A stretch of 6,737 nucleotides of DNA, taken from positions 317-7,053 of the forward strand of contig PKXR01000089.1 of assembly GCA_003133485.1 (NCBI GenBank), written 5' to 3'. The stretch comes from Candidatus Dormiibacterota bacterium (GTDB lineage: Bacteria > Chloroflexota > Dormibacteria > UBA8260 > Bog-877). Under the pieces are notes generated by a model. It had not been told where the DNA came from. It was given only the letters and a program-made list of their open reading frames with translations, and did no database searches. A program made the translations under genes and the position numbers. Below are positions 5,693 through 6,737 of the stretch, piece after piece (positions within the stretch are counted from its first letter, which is position 1; each line of letters begins with the position of its first letter).

Positions 5693-6737
5693 GGGCCAGC
5701 CCCAAGACGGTGCTGGAGTCGAGCAGCCCACCGACGGCCCGGACCGTACCCTGCTGCTCCCAGATCACTGCCGAGAGGAGAGGGCTGTCGGCGGCGAACA
5801 GGACCGCCTTTTCACCATTGACCGTAGTGGGCTGGGACTGGCCCAAGTCAGTCAGAACCGGGATGGGCAGGCTGGTGATCGGGTTCCCCAGCTGGTGGAT
5901 GGCCGTCACCAGGGTGGGGGGAAGGAAGGACAGGCTGAGCAGGTAGTTTTCCAGCTGCGACACGGTGACTCCGGTCGAGTCCAGGATCGGCGGCCTTACC
6001 GCCATCAGCGCCAAGGTGGGAATTGAGGAGCTGCTGCTAGAACTCGGCGACGCACAGCTGCCGGACCCAGGTGGTGAGCAGGTTGTCCGGCGGGAGCCGT
6101 GGTGGGTACCGAATAGGTCGGAGATCGTAAGCGGGAGCGAGCTGCTGCCAATCCCGTAGACCGCAACAACGCCTGGTCCGACTGACTCGCGAAGCTGGGT
6201 CCCGTCGAATCCTGCGGGAAGCGGCGGCAGGACCACCCCCGCCGCCAAGGCGGCCGCCTGGGCGCGGGCGGCACTGAATGTGAAGGTCGAGCTCCAGCGC
6301 GGTACCAGCAGGTAATCAGGGGAGCCGGTCACCCCCTGGGGCAACGTGCTGGGCATCGAGAGGGTCACCCCCGCGGCCGCCTCCGCAGCCGCGAGGCTCG
6401 GTTCAGGAGTCAGCTTCAATCCATCCGAAGCGGTGAGCTGACCAAATTCCGAGAGATGGGGCAGCGCTAGCAATTCCGAGCGTGTCACCGCCAGCGGCAC
6501 CACCTTGCTGGGCGAGAAGATCTGGGTCCACTGGACACCTGCCACCGCCGTGCCCATGCCGGTGGCGACCGCCAGAACCGCGATCGCCGCGACCACCCCG
6601 GCCGGCCGGCCGGGATGGGTGAGCCGTCGGGGCAGCCGCTGCCGAAAGGTTTCCCGAGGAGCGGGCCCTGCCATGCGCAGCCGACTCTGCACCGCCGCCA
6701 GGGCCGTCTTGGAATCCAGCTCCAGCCTTGGCTCGTT
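5685..6737 (-). CDS. Membrane-anchored regulator-like protein with extracellular DUF4367-like domain (5' end outside window)
   Basis: The frame is open to the window edge. A GTG at 6692 could start it, but the 15 codons before it (ending LDSKTALAAVQ) read like continued protein, so the real start probably lies outside. Positions below count from the GTG at 6692. A basic cytoplasmic segment (1-31) precedes one membrane helix (about 32-53), then an exported part of about 280 residues. Two parts (about 93-180 and 240-332) carry patterns typical of DUF4367/anti-sigma-type outer domains, such as LSMPSTLPQG, VNGEKAVLF and LLSAVIWEQQGTVRAVGGL. Between them lies a linker holding the only two cysteines (205 and 213) and a run of serines (216-223). 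The layout of short cytoplasmic tail, single helix and outer sensing domain fits an anti-sigma factor or similar signalling protein; a zinc motif cannot be judged because the N-terminus is missing. Its stop overlaps the ATPase start, so it probably belongs to the exporter operon. Confidence 0.7.
   Translation of the reverse strand, partial: NEPRLELDSKTALAAVQSRLRMAGPAPRETFRQRLPRRLTHPGRPAGVVAAIAVLAVATGMGTAVAGVQWTQIFSPSKVVPLAVTRSELLALPHLSEFGQLTASDGLKLTPEPSLAAAEAAAGVTLSMPSTLPQGVTGSPDYLLVPRWSSTFTFSAARAQAAALAAGVVLPPLPAGFDGTQLRESVGPGVVAVYGIGSSSLPLTISDLFGTHHGSRRTTCSPPGSGSCASPSSSSSSSIPTLALMAVRPPILDSTGVTVSQLENYLLSLSFLPPTLVTAIHQLGNPITSLPIPVLTDLGQSQPTTVNGEKAVLFAADSPLLSAVIWEQQGTVRAVGGLLDSSTVLGLARG

Noticed and set aside
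5693..5731. GTG at 5731 as the ATPase start
   Set aside because: It would need a 47-nt overlap with the upstream gene and has no SD. The GTG at 5692 gives a normal short overlap. The longer form cannot be fully excluded.
4809..6026. Plus-strand open frames opposite the ABC ATPase and regulator genes (4809-5387, 5412-6026)
   Set aside because: They are low-complexity Ser/Arg/Pro or Gln-rich translations opposite a protein with all ABC motifs.
1..6737. RNA genes, CRISPR arrays, insertion sequences or phage genes
   Set aside because: I saw no tRNA-like cloverleaf, regularly spaced repeats, transposase or integrase motifs, or terminal inverted repeats on either strand.

Overview
The window is about two-thirds G+C. 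It is densely packed with short or overlapping gene junctions, many GTG starts and few recognisable Shine-Dalgarno (SD) sites. This style suggests a high-GC Gram-positive-type bacterium such as Actinomycetota or a relative like Dormibacterota/Chloroflexota. The first gene closely resembles, from memory, the mycobacterial membrane Fe-S reductase family (Rv0338c type). The exact phylum cannot be fixed from this sequence alone. I see no tRNA, rRNA, CRISPR array, insertion sequence or integrase.

Left block (1-2005, minus strand, transcribed right to left): an enoyl-CoA hydratase, a small single-pass membrane protein, and the first 333 residues of a large membrane Fe-S oxidoreductase with a nitrate-reductase-gamma-like heme b domain. 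The three genes overlap head to tail. The pairing suggests fatty-acid or acyl-CoA oxidation with electrons passed to the quinone pool. The hydratase has an excellent SD site that points to an ACG codon rather than to any ATG, GTG or TTG.

Centre (2006-3864, plus strand): a compact divergent promoter region serves the left block and, in the other direction, an unrecognised coiled-coil protein. The latter's GTG start lies 6 nt after a -10-like hexamer, which suggests a leaderless mRNA. Its stop overlaps the start of coaE (dephospho-CoA kinase, the last step of CoA synthesis). After a 58-nt gap there is an unrecognised 173-residue protein, which may also be leaderless.

Right block (3876-6737, minus strand): a membrane-anchored protein built like an anti-sigma factor or DUF4367-type regulator (its 5' end lies outside the window), then an ABC ATPase and an ABC-2 type six-helix permease, all overlapping. 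This looks like one operon encoding an exporter with a surface-sensing or regulatory protein. It converges with the 173-residue gene, leaving only 11 nt between the stop codons.

No strikingly new system stands out. The best leads are the probable ACG start of the hydratase, the small membrane protein wedged between the hydratase and the Fe-S reductase, the overlapping divergent promoter, and the regulator-exporter operon.
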